NCBI GenBank assembly: GCA_017439555.1 | Contig: JAFSIZ010000148.1 | Coordinates: 1-52,860, forward strand | Direction of reading: 5' to 3' | Source of the DNA: Oscillospiraceae bacterium | GTDB lineage: Bacteria; Bacillota; Clostridia; Oscillospirales; JAAYXM01 | DNA: 52,860 nucleotides | In this document: positions 44,890 to 52,472 of the stretch, one piece after another | Layout: every line of letters begins with the position of its first letter | Numbering within the stretch: position 1 is the stretch's first letter | Program-made: the position numbers and the translations under genes | Notes under the pieces: generated by a model | The model's database searches: none | Told to the model about the DNA's origin: nothing | What the model saw: only the letters and a program-made list of their open reading frames with translations

Positions 44890-45720
44890 TTGCGTCCGTT
44901 TACAAAAATTGAAAATCAACCTAAAATAACCGCTCTTTACACCGCTTTTTCTGTAAAGCGCGGCGTTGATTATTCATTTGGCGGCGAGTTTCACGACTTT
45001 TGGGAAATCGTTATCTGCGTAACAGGTAAATTCGGCGTGACAGCAGGCGGAAAAACCTTTACTATTTCACCGGGTGAAGCCATCATTCATCCCCCTATGG
45101 AGTTTCACAATCTTAATACAGAGGGCAACAACGGAGGAAGAATTATCGTTTTCACATTTGCGGCAGAAATGATGCCCAAAAACTGCGGATCTGTTCTTAA
45201 GTTAAACAATTTAAAACTTGCAAAAGAGATTCTTTCCGACATCAAAAATGCATTTGAATTCTCCGGTATATCAGTTACGGGAATAAAGCAACACTCAGAA
45301 CTTTCCGCATCGGTCGCAATCAAGAAGCTTGAGCTTCTTCTGCTTAATACGATACTTAAAAATTCCGGTATGAAAACAGAACCGCAAAACAAAATGCGTC
45401 GTGCCGAAATTTTCGAAAACGCAGTGCGTTTTCTCAATCAGAACACAGACAAAACGTTAACCGTTTCTGAAATCTCAAAAGCCCTTTATATGAGCGAAAT
45501 TAACCTTCAAAAGATTTTCAAAAAATATGCAGGAGTCGGAGTAATGCATTTTTTCACTCAACTGAAAATGACTGAAGCAACCATCCTGATAAAAAGCGGT
45601 ATCCCTGTCGGAAAGGTTGCCTCGGCACTTGGCTTTCCAAACCAGAACTATTTTTCTACTGTTTTTAAGAGAATGTACGGAATGCCCCCTTCACGACTAA
45701 AAAAGACATCCAATGAGTAG
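44890..45720 (+). CDS. AraC-family transcriptional regulator, copy 2
   Basis: 276 residues. Cupin-type N-terminal half (GGEFHDFWEIVICVTGKFGV, SPGEAIIHPPMEFHNL) and two helix-turn-helix motifs (TLTVSEISKALYMSEINLQK, VGKVASALGFPNQNYFSTVF). It probably controls the divergent Gfo/Idh gene and itself through the TTTCTATA repeats. TTG 44890 is preferred because GAGGTG lies six bases before it; a GTG at 44881 overlaps that RBS. Confidence 0.85.
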   Translation: MRPFTKIENQPKITALYTAFSVKRGVDYSFGGEFHDFWEIVICVTGKFGVTAGGKTFTISPGEAIIHPPMEFHNLNTEGNNGGRIIVFTFAAEMMPKNCGSVLKLNNLKLAKEILSDIKNAFEFSGISVTGIKQHSELSASVAIKKLELLLLNTILKNSGMKTEPQNKMRRAEIFENAVRFLNQNTDKTLTVSEISKALYMSEINLQKIFKKYAGVGVMHFFTQLKMTEATILIKSGIPVGKVASALGFPNQNYFSTVFKRMYGMPPSRLKKTSNE

Positions 45721-45760
45721 TTCCTCAAAACGAGGACATTTCCATTGGATGTCTTTTATT
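45701..45760. terminator. bidirectional terminator between AraC copy 2 and the second Gfo/Idh gene
   Basis: AAAAGACATCCAATG (45701-45715) pairs perfectly with CATTGGATGTCTTTT (45743-45757), with an internal CCTC/GAGG hairpin in the loop. The stem overlaps the last codons of the AraC gene. Confidence 0.85.
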
Positions 45761-45761
45761 C

Positions 45762-46847
45762 TTATACTTCAGGAATTTCCATAAGAACGCCGCCTTGTTT
45801 TGCGGACTCGCTCGCTATGATGCCCGGAAGCGCCATAGCTATACCAAGTTCAACGTCTATCGGAGGCTTTGTATCTTCTACTATACATTTTACAAAATCA
45901 AGAAGCATCTTCTTGTCTGCACCGCCGTGACCGCCCTTGCCTCCACCAAACGACTCTATCGTCATATTTAGCTCTATGGGGTCACGTCTGGAGCCCGGTA
46001 CATCGTGGAATCTCGCAAACGAATGGGCATCGGTAAGATACTTTGTGATATCGGTCTCCAGCGTTCCGCGAGTGCCTATAATCCTGAAATTGTGGCCAAA
46101 TCCCGCGTATGCGCCGAAACATATAAATATCCGTATTACTGCGCCTTTTGCCGTTTTGAAAAGAGCTATTCCGTTCTGATTGTCACACGGCGTAAATGGA
46201 TTATACTTCACATCAGGAACCATGCACGAAACACTCACGCAACGGTCATCCATGATATATAAGAGCGGACCGAGGTTATGCGTAAGATACTTTATTGCAG
46301 GATTAAATGAACGCCAATGCTCTTTCGGGAAATCCTTTTCATCAAACTTTTCAGGATCATGCACACTGTGGAAATACTCGGACTCTGCATATACCGTCTC
46401 ACCGATTTTCCCCCTGTCGTACATTTCCTTCCACGCCTGAAGATTTCCCCAATAACAACAATTTTCGCCGCACATATACTTAAGCTCCGGATGCTCGGAT
46501 ACAGCCTTTTTGAGCATGCGAGCCTCTTCAAGCGAGTTCACCGCCGGGATTTCACTTATGACGTGTTTTCCGGCATCCAGTGCCTTTATTGCAAACGGAA
46601 CATGATATATTGCATCGGTTGCAATATATACCGCATCAATATCAGTTTTGAGCATTTCATCAAAATCTTCAAAACATTCAATATCCTTTATTCCAAGCCT
46701 ATCAAAATGAGCAATTGCATCCTTTATCTTCTTCTCATCCTTGTCGCATATGGCACAAAGCTCTACCGAAGGCTCATCCACGACATCACTCAAAACATTT
46801 TTTCCTCTTCCAAGGCCGATTACTCCGAACTTTATTGCTCTATCCAT
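45762..46847 (-). CDS. Gfo/Idh/MocA-fold protein with GH109-like motifs
   Basis: 361 residues. Rossmann motif GVIGLGRG (8-15). Where normal family members have E-K-P, this one has SEIPA (98-102), so the catalytic Lys is absent; E(V/I)PA is typical of NAD-dependent glycosidases of family GH109. YLTHNLGP (187-194) resembles the GH109 segment YPTHGLGP. It may therefore be a glycosidase rather than a dehydrogenase, but sequence alone does not decide. The start at 46847 follows GGAGG; upstream ATGs at 46862 and earlier are without RBS. It follows AraC copy 3 on the same strand, with its own promoter between. Confidence 0.8.
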   Translation of the reverse strand: MDRAIKFGVIGLGRGKNVLSDVVDEPSVELCAICDKDEKKIKDAIAHFDRLGIKDIECFEDFDEMLKTDIDAVYIATDAIYHVPFAIKALDAGKHVISEIPAVNSLEEARMLKKAVSEHPELKYMCGENCCYWGNLQAWKEMYDRGKIGETVYAESEYFHSVHDPEKFDEKDFPKEHWRSFNPAIKYLTHNLGPLLYIMDDRCVSVSCMVPDVKYNPFTPCDNQNGIALFKTAKGAVIRIFICFGAYAGFGHNFRIIGTRGTLETDITKYLTDAHSFARFHDVPGSRRDPIELNMTIESFGGGKGGHGGADKKMLLDFVKCIVEDTKPPIDVELGIAMALPGIIASESAKQGGVLMEIPEV

Positions 46848-46880
46848 TTCCAAAACCTCCATTACGGATTTTTCAATTTC

Positions 46881-46914
46881 ATTATACAAACACACGCAAA
46901 TCTGTGGTTGTCAA
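46881..46914 (-). promoter_or_regulatory. promoter of the second Gfo/Idh gene, 22-base spacer and shared upstream box
   Basis: TTGACA (46914-46909), 22 bases, TATAAT (46886-46881) on the minus strand. The box GAACGATTTGACAAC (46921-46907) matches the one before operon 2 at 14 of 15 bases, with the same spacing. Confidence 0.55.
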
Positions 46915-46934
46915 ATCGTTCGGATTTTTTAAAA

Positions 46935-47888
46935 TCACTTGAAAGCGGCAGCCCTTACAGCTACTTTTTTATCGGGATGTCTGTCATAGTATTCTTTGTG
47001 GCTGGCACGAATATCGGCAAAATTCGTTTCGTATTTAACACCTCTATATTTTTTATACGCCTTTATCATATGCGAGTGATTTGAAAATCCGCATAAATCT
47101 GATACAGCAGCAACCGGCAAATCCGTGCATCCGAGCAACGCCTCGCAAAGCTCAACACGCAGAAGCAGAATATAATTTGAAAACGAAACTCCTGTATATT
47201 TTTTAAAGCATGTGAAAAACGTTGTACGCGACATCGCGACACTATGCGCCACATCTTCTACGGAAAGCTTCTCCGTATAGTGGTTTGTTATATACTCCAA
47301 AGCACGTGTTATCGGAAGAATTTTTTCTTCAATCATCTTTCTTTTTTTGTTGTTTACGGACTTCACGTTACCAAATTCCTCAGCAGAAAAGAACTCGCAA
47401 AAAATTCTTACAACAGTAGCTTCGGGAAGAACGTCACATTGCAAAAGTTTCTCAAAGAAAGCCCTTGCAATGTCTTTTCTCTCTCCTGAAAAAGAAAACA
47501 AACAAACATCCTCTGCATCTTTTTTATACTCGAATCCGAAAGAATAAAGAAGACACGCACAATGCATCGCGTTTTTTGATATAAGCTCAGAAAGCATTCG
47601 ATGGGATAAATTAAGCATAAATAAATCAACGCCACACTCATCAGGCACTTTGAAAACATGTTCAAAGCGAGGCGGAACTACGACAAGGAATCCGTCTTTA
47701 CAGATATATTCAACACCGTTTATGATATGGACGTATTCCCCTCCGGAGCAATACCACAACTGCGGAAAATCGTGCGAATGCACTTTGGCGCTGTATCCCT
47801 TTTCATAATGAAAGAAGCTGCATTTGGCAAGTCCGTTACCTGAAAGACGCTCATTTCTGACAGAAAGCTCCCCGTTAAAGTCATTCAT
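46935..47888 (-). CDS. AraC-family transcriptional regulator, copy 3
   Basis: 317 residues. Cupin domain (KVHSHDFPQLWYCSGGEYVH, VPPRFEHVFKVPDE) and a C-terminal AraC DNA-binding domain (KLSVEDVAHSVAMSRTTFFT, VSDLCGFSNHSHMIKAYKKY). ATG 47888 has GGGGTG six bases upstream; a GTG at 47897 is part of that RBS. The gene is immediately upstream of the second Gfo/Idh gene, so this regulator is a good candidate to act on the shared GAACRATTTGACAAC box. Confidence 0.87.
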   Translation of the reverse strand: MNDFNGELSVRNERLSGNGLAKCSFFHYEKGYSAKVHSHDFPQLWYCSGGEYVHIINGVEYICKDGFLVVVPPRFEHVFKVPDECGVDLFMLNLSHRMLSELISKNAMHCACLLYSFGFEYKKDAEDVCLFSFSGERKDIARAFFEKLLQCDVLPEATVVRIFCEFFSAEEFGNVKSVNNKKRKMIEEKILPITRALEYITNHYTEKLSVEDVAHSVAMSRTTFFTCFKKYTGVSFSNYILLLRVELCEALLGCTDLPVAAVSDLCGFSNHSHMIKAYKKYRGVKYETNFADIRASHKEYYDRHPDKKVAVRAAAFK

Positions 47889-47909
47889 GGTTTTCACCCC
47901 TTTTATTCA

Positions 47910-47938
47910 ATTTTACACGCTTACGATTTCTTTGTCAA
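47910..47938 (-). promoter_or_regulatory. promoter of AraC copy 3
   Basis: TTGACA (47938-47933), 17-base spacer, TAAAAT (47915-47910) on the minus strand, about 20 bases before the start. Confidence 0.7.
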
Positions 47939-48018
47939 TTCCCGATGTCTTAACAAAAAATACCTTAATGAATATACTGTAACAGAAAGAAAACTTCCTG
48001 AAAGGATGGTTGTTGTGC

Positions 48019-48401
48019 ATGGATGATAAATTGGAAATCGAAAACGAAAGATTAAAAAAAGGATACTTGGTGAAAGGAGTTGGTGCAACCAAGGGGTTCG
48101 TTACCGGCAGAGAAAAGAGTTTGAAGTCATCGACACACTTAGATCCAGATATCCTGTGAATTTTCTTTGCAAGGTCATGGACGTAAACCGATCCGGTTAC
48201 TACAAATGGGGAAAACGCAAAGGAAAGCCCAACAGGTACGAGCAAGATAGAGTGTTGTTAACACAGTTGTTAGCAACAGAACATAAAAAATATCCTTCTC
48301 GTGGATATCATCGTCTTGCAGACGATGTGTTTGCTGAAACCGGTTGGATATTTTCACATAATTTGGCACATAAGTGCTGCAAAGCTGCACGTATTCTGTG
48401 A
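48019..48401 (+). pseudogene. IS3-family transposase remnant (end of orfA and start of orfB)
   Basis: Frame A (48019-48159) encodes LEIENERLKKGYLVKGVG, the end of an IS3/IS150-type OrfA. The run of seven A at 48054-48060 followed by GG is a typical -1 frameshift site; slipping there gives a continuous reading into KEFEVIDTLRSRYPVNFLCK, then VMDVNRSGYYKWGKRKGKPN and HKKYPSRGYHRLADDVF, the N-terminal part of OrfB. It ends at a TGA at 48399-48401, before the DDE catalytic core, so the element is dead. No terminal repeats were recognised. Confidence 0.85.
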
Positions 48402-48542
48402 GCAAGGTTTTTGATATCGACTCAAGCGATGCACAAATAATATGTACCACTCGGTAACGTTTGTGCGGTATCCACGGAAACAGTTGACCGCTCCTATCAG
48501 CTTTGCGCCGTCATAATTTAAAAACTCACTCATATTCTGCAC
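48402..48542 (-). other. short truncated open frame beside the IS3 remnant
   Basis: A GTG at 48542 with GGAAGG upstream opens a frame reading MSEFLNYDGAKLIGAVNCFR after four codons, then running into the IS3 remnant. It follows the GH28-like gene on the same strand. It may be the beginning of an operon member cut off by the IS, but it is too short to identify and may be chance. Confidence 0.25.
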
Positions 48543-48560
48543 AGAAACGTCCTTCCGTCA

Positions 48561-49682
48561 TTATTTTATTACTATCCCGTCCGGATAATCAATTCTCAAA
48601 GTGTCTCCATTGTCGTTCATTACGTTTTCAAGAATTACATTTTCAACCTCAGCATTGCAATAGAACGCATTTTTCGCATACAATGCCGTAACGTTTGAAA
48701 TCGTAATATCCTTTATGTCGCCTTTTGTATATCCGCTTCCGTATCCGGTATAAACCTTCACGGTCGCCTCACGGCAAAGACTCATGTCTTCCGCAACAAC
48801 TTCACCGATGTTATCAATTTCAACGTTATATATCCTGCATCCGTTTGCAGCAAGGCAAATTATACCATGGTGCTTACCGCAGGTTTTCACATTTCTTATG
48901 ATAATATCCGAAATGTCGCATTCGTATTGCGTTCGGTCGGTAATATAACCCGTTGGCTCCATCGGATAAAGATAATACTCTCCGGGGTAAATTTTGCTCG
49001 GAGAAGGAATGCTTGCCGCCGTTTTTCTTAGTGCGGTACACGCAACGGTGTCATCGCCTGTAAATCCCGTAATTTTCTCCACAACACAATTGTGGCATCC
49101 CGATCTGAAATCTATTCCGTCTCCGTTCTTGACGTCGGTGTTGAAATGGAGGTCATGGATGTATCCGTTTGAACAGATATCAAAAGAAAGCGTCCAGCAA
49201 CGGGCATTCTCAAACGAAAAACCTCCGATTTCAAATCCGTCACATTTCGAAAGAGATATTGTTAGCGTGCGCCATCCCCAAAAATCACCGAGGGGCTCTT
49301 CCACCTTTCCCGTCATATAGTTTTTCATCAGCGGATTTTTATCAGGTCCCGAAAGTGTCGCTCTGTTTTTTCCAAGAATTTTCACGTTTCGGATTGGTTT
49401 GATTTCAATCGGAAATCCAAAAGGATTATCCTCCGAGAGAACGTAATTGTTGCCTCTGAAAACATTGTCAAAGCTTCCGTCGCAAAGCTTTATCATGCAT
49501 CCGTCAACAATCACCGTTGTATCGGACGGAATCTCAATCGCGCGAGAGATTAAATAGTCTTCTCCCGAAAAAACAACGGTTGCTTCCCCGGCGCAATTCG
49601 TGCGTGCGCCAAAGCACTCAAAAATTGCCTCATCGTCATTTTTTCCGACTCTGTATTCGGAAACATAAAATATATTCTTCAC
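48561..49682 (-). CDS. cytoplasmic GH28-like right-handed beta-helix protein
   Basis: 373 residues with no signal peptide. The parallel beta-helix shows GH28/pectin-lyase-fold repeats (VEKITGFTGDD, IIIRNVKTCGKHHGIICLAA, IKDITISNVTALYAKN). NGDGIDF (186-192) and GDD (209-211) occupy the place of the catalytic Asp motifs NTD and G/QDD of polygalacturonases; GKHHGI takes the place of GHG. It would act on an imported oligosaccharide. The start is GTG 49682 with GAGG seven bases upstream. A promoter of good quality is at 49717-49745. Confidence 0.75.
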   Translation of the reverse strand: MKNIFYVSEYRVGKNDDEAIFECFGARTNCAGEATVVFSGEDYLISRAIEIPSDTTVIVDGCMIKLCDGSFDNVFRGNNYVLSEDNPFGFPIEIKPIRNVKILGKNRATLSGPDKNPLMKNYMTGKVEEPLGDFWGWRTLTISLSKCDGFEIGGFSFENARCWTLSFDICSNGYIHDLHFNTDVKNGDGIDFRSGCHNCVVEKITGFTGDDTVACTALRKTAASIPSPSKIYPGEYYLYPMEPTGYITDRTQYECDISDIIIRNVKTCGKHHGIICLAANGCRIYNVEIDNIGEVVAEDMSLCREATVKVYTGYGSGYTKGDIKDITISNVTALYAKNAFYCNAEVENVILENVMNDNGDTLRIDYPDGIVIK

Positions 49683-49716
49683 TCGATAACCTCATTTCAA
49701 AGTGAAATTTGAAGAT

Positions 49717-49745
49717 ATTCTACCACCTTGAAAATGCACTGTCAA
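49717..49745 (-). promoter_or_regulatory. promoter of the GH28-like gene
   Basis: TTGACA (49745-49740), 17-base spacer, TAGAAT (49722-49717) on the minus strand. A TTCAAA/TTTGAA inverted repeat lies just downstream (about 49697-49714) and could be an operator. Confidence 0.65.
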
Positions 49746-49974
49746 CCAAAAAAATCGCGATTTATCAGAGGAAAATTATGTATTCCGACATTTCGAGAAA
49801 TTCATCGGATATGAAAAAACAGCAACACACGAAATTCGTGGATAAACACTCGAAATATCAGTGTTTATCGGAGATTCATCGTTCATGGCCAAAACAGGAC
49901 AAAAAGGTGTGCAACGTACTCCTAAGGAGAAAGTTTACAGTTCGATTCTGGTCGGGGGTGCCAAAGTGCAGAAT
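49746..49974. other. gene-free stretch before the IS200 element
   Basis: No credible gene is seen. A short frame from 49885 has no recognisable family. The piece 49917-49963 contains CTCCTAA, a TTCGATT-like T-loop and GTGCCA, faintly like the 3' half of a tRNA, but stems do not pair well. Confidence 0.3.
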
Positions 49975-50009
49975 AAAAGTCCGAACCGAAAGGTTTCGGA
50001 CTTTTATTG
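49975..50009. terminator. bidirectional hairpin terminator left of IS200
   Basis: AAAAGTCCGAA and its complement TTCGGACTTTT form an 11-bp stem extended by ACC/GGT; T-rich tails lie on both sides. Confidence 0.75.
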
Positions 50010-50017
50010 TTGTGAAC

Positions 50018-50706
50018 GAAAAACCCCGGCTATGCCGGGGAGTTCAAAAAAGCTTTAGCGATGCATAAAAAATAAAACTCCTTTTGATATACTAAAGATG
50101 CGGCTACCAACTGCATCGAGAATCAAAAGGAGGACATTCAAAATGAATGACAATAAAAGTTTAGCACATATAAAATGGAATTGCCAATATCATATAGTAT
50201 TTGCACCAAAATATCGAAGAAAAATATTTTAAGGTAAACACAAAGAAGAAATAGGAAAAATATTACGAGAACTATGCAATTGGAAACAAGTAAAAATAAT
50301 AGAAGCAGAAGTGTGCCCTGATCATATACACATGTTAGTAGAAATTCCGCCGAAAATGGGTGTGCCGGGATTTAAAGGATTTCTCAAAAGAAAGAGTACA
50401 CTAATCATATTTGAGCGACACGCGAACCTGAAATACAAGTATGAGAGCAGGAGCTTTTGGTGTAGAGGGTATTATGTGGATACAGCAGGAAAAAACGCCA
50501 AAAAGATAGCGGAATATATAGAAAATCAGCTCAAGGAAGATATGATACACGACCAAATGGCAATGAAAGAATATGTAGACCCGTTTACGGGTAGCAAGTA
50601 ATAAGCTTTTGCAGTTAGTAGTCGTAGGGTACGCCTTGAGGCTATGCCAATAACATAGGGCTATGCCTGCATATGAAGACCCCCCCGGCTTAGCCGGGGG
50701 GTTACT
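50018..50706 (+). mobile_element. IS200-type insertion sequence (IS200/IS605 family)
   Basis: It contains a single tnpA-like gene flanked by the subterminal hairpins typical of the family: CCCCGGC-TAT-GCCGGGG at 50024-50040 on the left and CCCCCCGGC-TTA-GCCGGGGGG at 50681-50701 on the right. Exact ends are not set, since the family makes no target duplication. It lies 11 bases past the stop of the InlB-type secreted protein gene, so its right hairpin may serve as that gene's transcription stop. Confidence 0.88.
50143..50601 (+). pseudogene. tnpA: IS200 transposase TnpA interrupted by a nonsense codon
   Basis: 153 codons of a Y1 HUH transposase. The start (AAAGGAGG upstream) reads LAHIKWNCQYHIVFAPKYRR, then an in-frame TAA at 50230-50232 where the family has Tyr (KIFYG), then KHKEEIGKILREL, the HUH motif CPDHIHMLVEIPP and the Tyr-containing AEYIENQLKED. 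The rest is intact to the normal stop. It is a one-base nonsense allele, probably inactive unless re-initiated at the GTG near 50311, which would still include the HUH motif but not the N-terminal strand. Confidence 0.9.
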
Positions 50707-50716
50707 ATTGTTCGTA

Positions 50717-52453
50717 TCACTCAGCAGCTTTTATGTATTTTCCGTCGGTTACGAGCTTTTGTGCACCGTCGTCTTCTATAATTGCATATCCCTTATATGT
50801 TCCCGGCTTATCCGGAATAATCACAAACTGGTTGCTGTCGGTTTTCATTGCAAGCTTTGTATCGTCAAGCATTATGCCCTTTTCAAGTACGTTTTCAAAT
50901 CCGATAAATTCAGCCATAAGCGCAGAATCAAAGGCATCGAGTATTATCTTTCTTCCGCTGCCTGAGAAGTTAAACGGTTCATCAGCCCATTCAGCGGTTA
51001 CAGTTGTATCCTTATATGCAAGGAAGCTGTAGGATTCGCTTGTGCTGACAATGACGTTATCCTTTTTCCAACCCTTAAAATACTTTCCTTCTTTATAATA
51101 AGCATCATCATTGCAATTAAGAGTTACCGTGTCGCCGTAATTATACAAAGTGCCGTTTACCGTGACGCTTATAAGCTCGCCGTAGTTCGGAACATAAGCG
51201 TTGTAGCCGCTTACTGTCACCGTATCTCCAGGTGCTATCTTATTTCCTTCAAGGTCAATCCACGTATCTGCAGGCTTATAACCAACCCTTTCCGGAAGTC
51301 CCGGAGCTGTGCCGTCCGCTAAAAGAACATCTTCACGCTGACCGTTTGCATTGAAAAACTCAGCTTTATTTACAGAAGCATCTCTGTACACAGCAACAAG
51401 GATATTATTTCCTTCCGACGGTGTATATTCAAAGCTCGGTTCAAAGGAGAGGATTTTCTTCTCATTCGTCAGGCCCTGCGCCCAAAAGAGGAAGTTTTCC
51501 GTATCTTCTGTGCTGACGGTTACTTTGTCCGTCACATTTTCATACTTCACTATAGCGTTTGCCGTGTCCGTAGATTTATAGCCGTATACGTTTTTTGCAG
51601 CAGAGGTATGATCTTCTTCCTTTGCCGTGAATGCCGAAGCAAGCTCTGCATCATCGGCTATGCGTGCGAAGCTGATGCCTGAAAGAGTACCGAAGACTTC
51701 GTTGTCGGTATATGATGCCGATGTGCTTTTTGCCCAGCCTGCCGGTTTCGTGACCGTTGCAATCAGATAATAATAACCGCCGGTGATATACAACCTCTCC
51801 GCCGTTTTCTTAAAATCATTTTCTGTTGCTGTAGCAGCTTTACAGCCATTTTCCGAGGACAAATGAATGACATCAGCCGTAGCGCTTTCGTTTCCGCTTC
51901 CGAGCTTTGCCGCACTGTCTATTATCTTCTGAACCTCTTCGATAGAATTAATCTTCCAGCTGTTTTTGCTTACAGCCGCAGAGCTTACAAGATACAAATC
52001 CGTTATTCCGTAGTGATTCTGCTTTCCGTCCTGTGTGTTTGTAACGGTCGGAATGTACAAACCTTCCGTTGCGGGAGACAAATCTGAGGTAGATTTGAAA
52101 TCGCCGAGATAAAGCTGGAATACTACCGCGTTTGCGTTAGCTTCTGCCGTTTCGGAATCGCTTTGAGCTGCAAACATAATGAATCCGGATTTGTTGAGCT
52201 GAACATTTTCGTTCGCGGCGCTTCCGAGAACCTTCATTACTTTCCATACATTTCCGTTGACAACATTTCCGTAACCATGACTTACCAGTCCGCTGCTTGA
52301 AGTATACATATTCCAGTTCGCGGTCTTTCCGTATGCCTCGTGCGTGATTTTGTATTCATACGACTCCGTCGCATCGGCAGCAAACACAACACTTGCCGGG
52401 AGCATCGCTGCGAGCATTGAAAGTGCCAGAATAATAGCAAATAACTTTTTCAT
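50717..52453 (-). CDS. secreted InlB-repeat-type protein next to a solute-binding protein
   Basis: 578 residues. Signal peptide 1-25 (AMLPASVVFA). Residues 26-265 are a beta-rich domain not recognised. About 290-490 has InlB/Listeria-Bacteroides-like repeats (KYFKGWKKDNVIVSTSES and AEFFNANGQREDVLLADGTA). The C-terminal domain (SALMAEFIGFENVLEKGIML, then GTYKGYAIIEDDG) is arranged like the end of the 26499-30107 protein. It has no SLH or LPXTG anchor. It starts 19 bases after the second solute-binding protein gene, so the pair is an operon. It may present polysaccharide to the transporter, but this is inference. Confidence 0.8.
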   Translation of the reverse strand: MKKLFAIILALSMLAAMLPASVVFAADATESYEYKITHEAYGKTANWNMYTSSSGLVSHGYGNVVNGNVWKVMKVLGSAANENVQLNKSGFIMFAAQSDSETAEANANAVVFQLYLGDFKSTSDLSPATEGLYIPTVTNTQDGKQNHYGITDLYLVSSAAVSKNSWKINSIEEVQKIIDSAAKLGSGNESATADVIHLSSENGCKAATATENDFKKTAERLYITGGYYYLIATVTKPAGWAKSTSASYTDNEVFGTLSGISFARIADDAELASAFTAKEEDHTSAAKNVYGYKSTDTANAIVKYENVTDKVTVSTEDTENFLFWAQGLTNEKKILSFEPSFEYTPSEGNNILVAVYRDASVNKAEFFNANGQREDVLLADGTAPGLPERVGYKPADTWIDLEGNKIAPGDTVTVSGYNAYVPNYGELISVTVNGTLYNYGDTVTLNCNDDAYYKEGKYFKGWKKDNVIVSTSESYSFLAYKDTTVTAEWADEPFNFSGSGRKIILDAFDSALMAEFIGFENVLEKGIMLDDTKLAMKTDSNQFVIIPDKPGTYKGYAIIEDDGAQKLVTDGKYIKAAE

Positions 52454-52472
52454 CTTTTATTTACACTCACTT

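Noticed and set aside
49885..50058. Small gene left of the IS200 element
   Set aside because: The frame has no RBS, crosses a terminator and the IS left hairpin, and matches no family.
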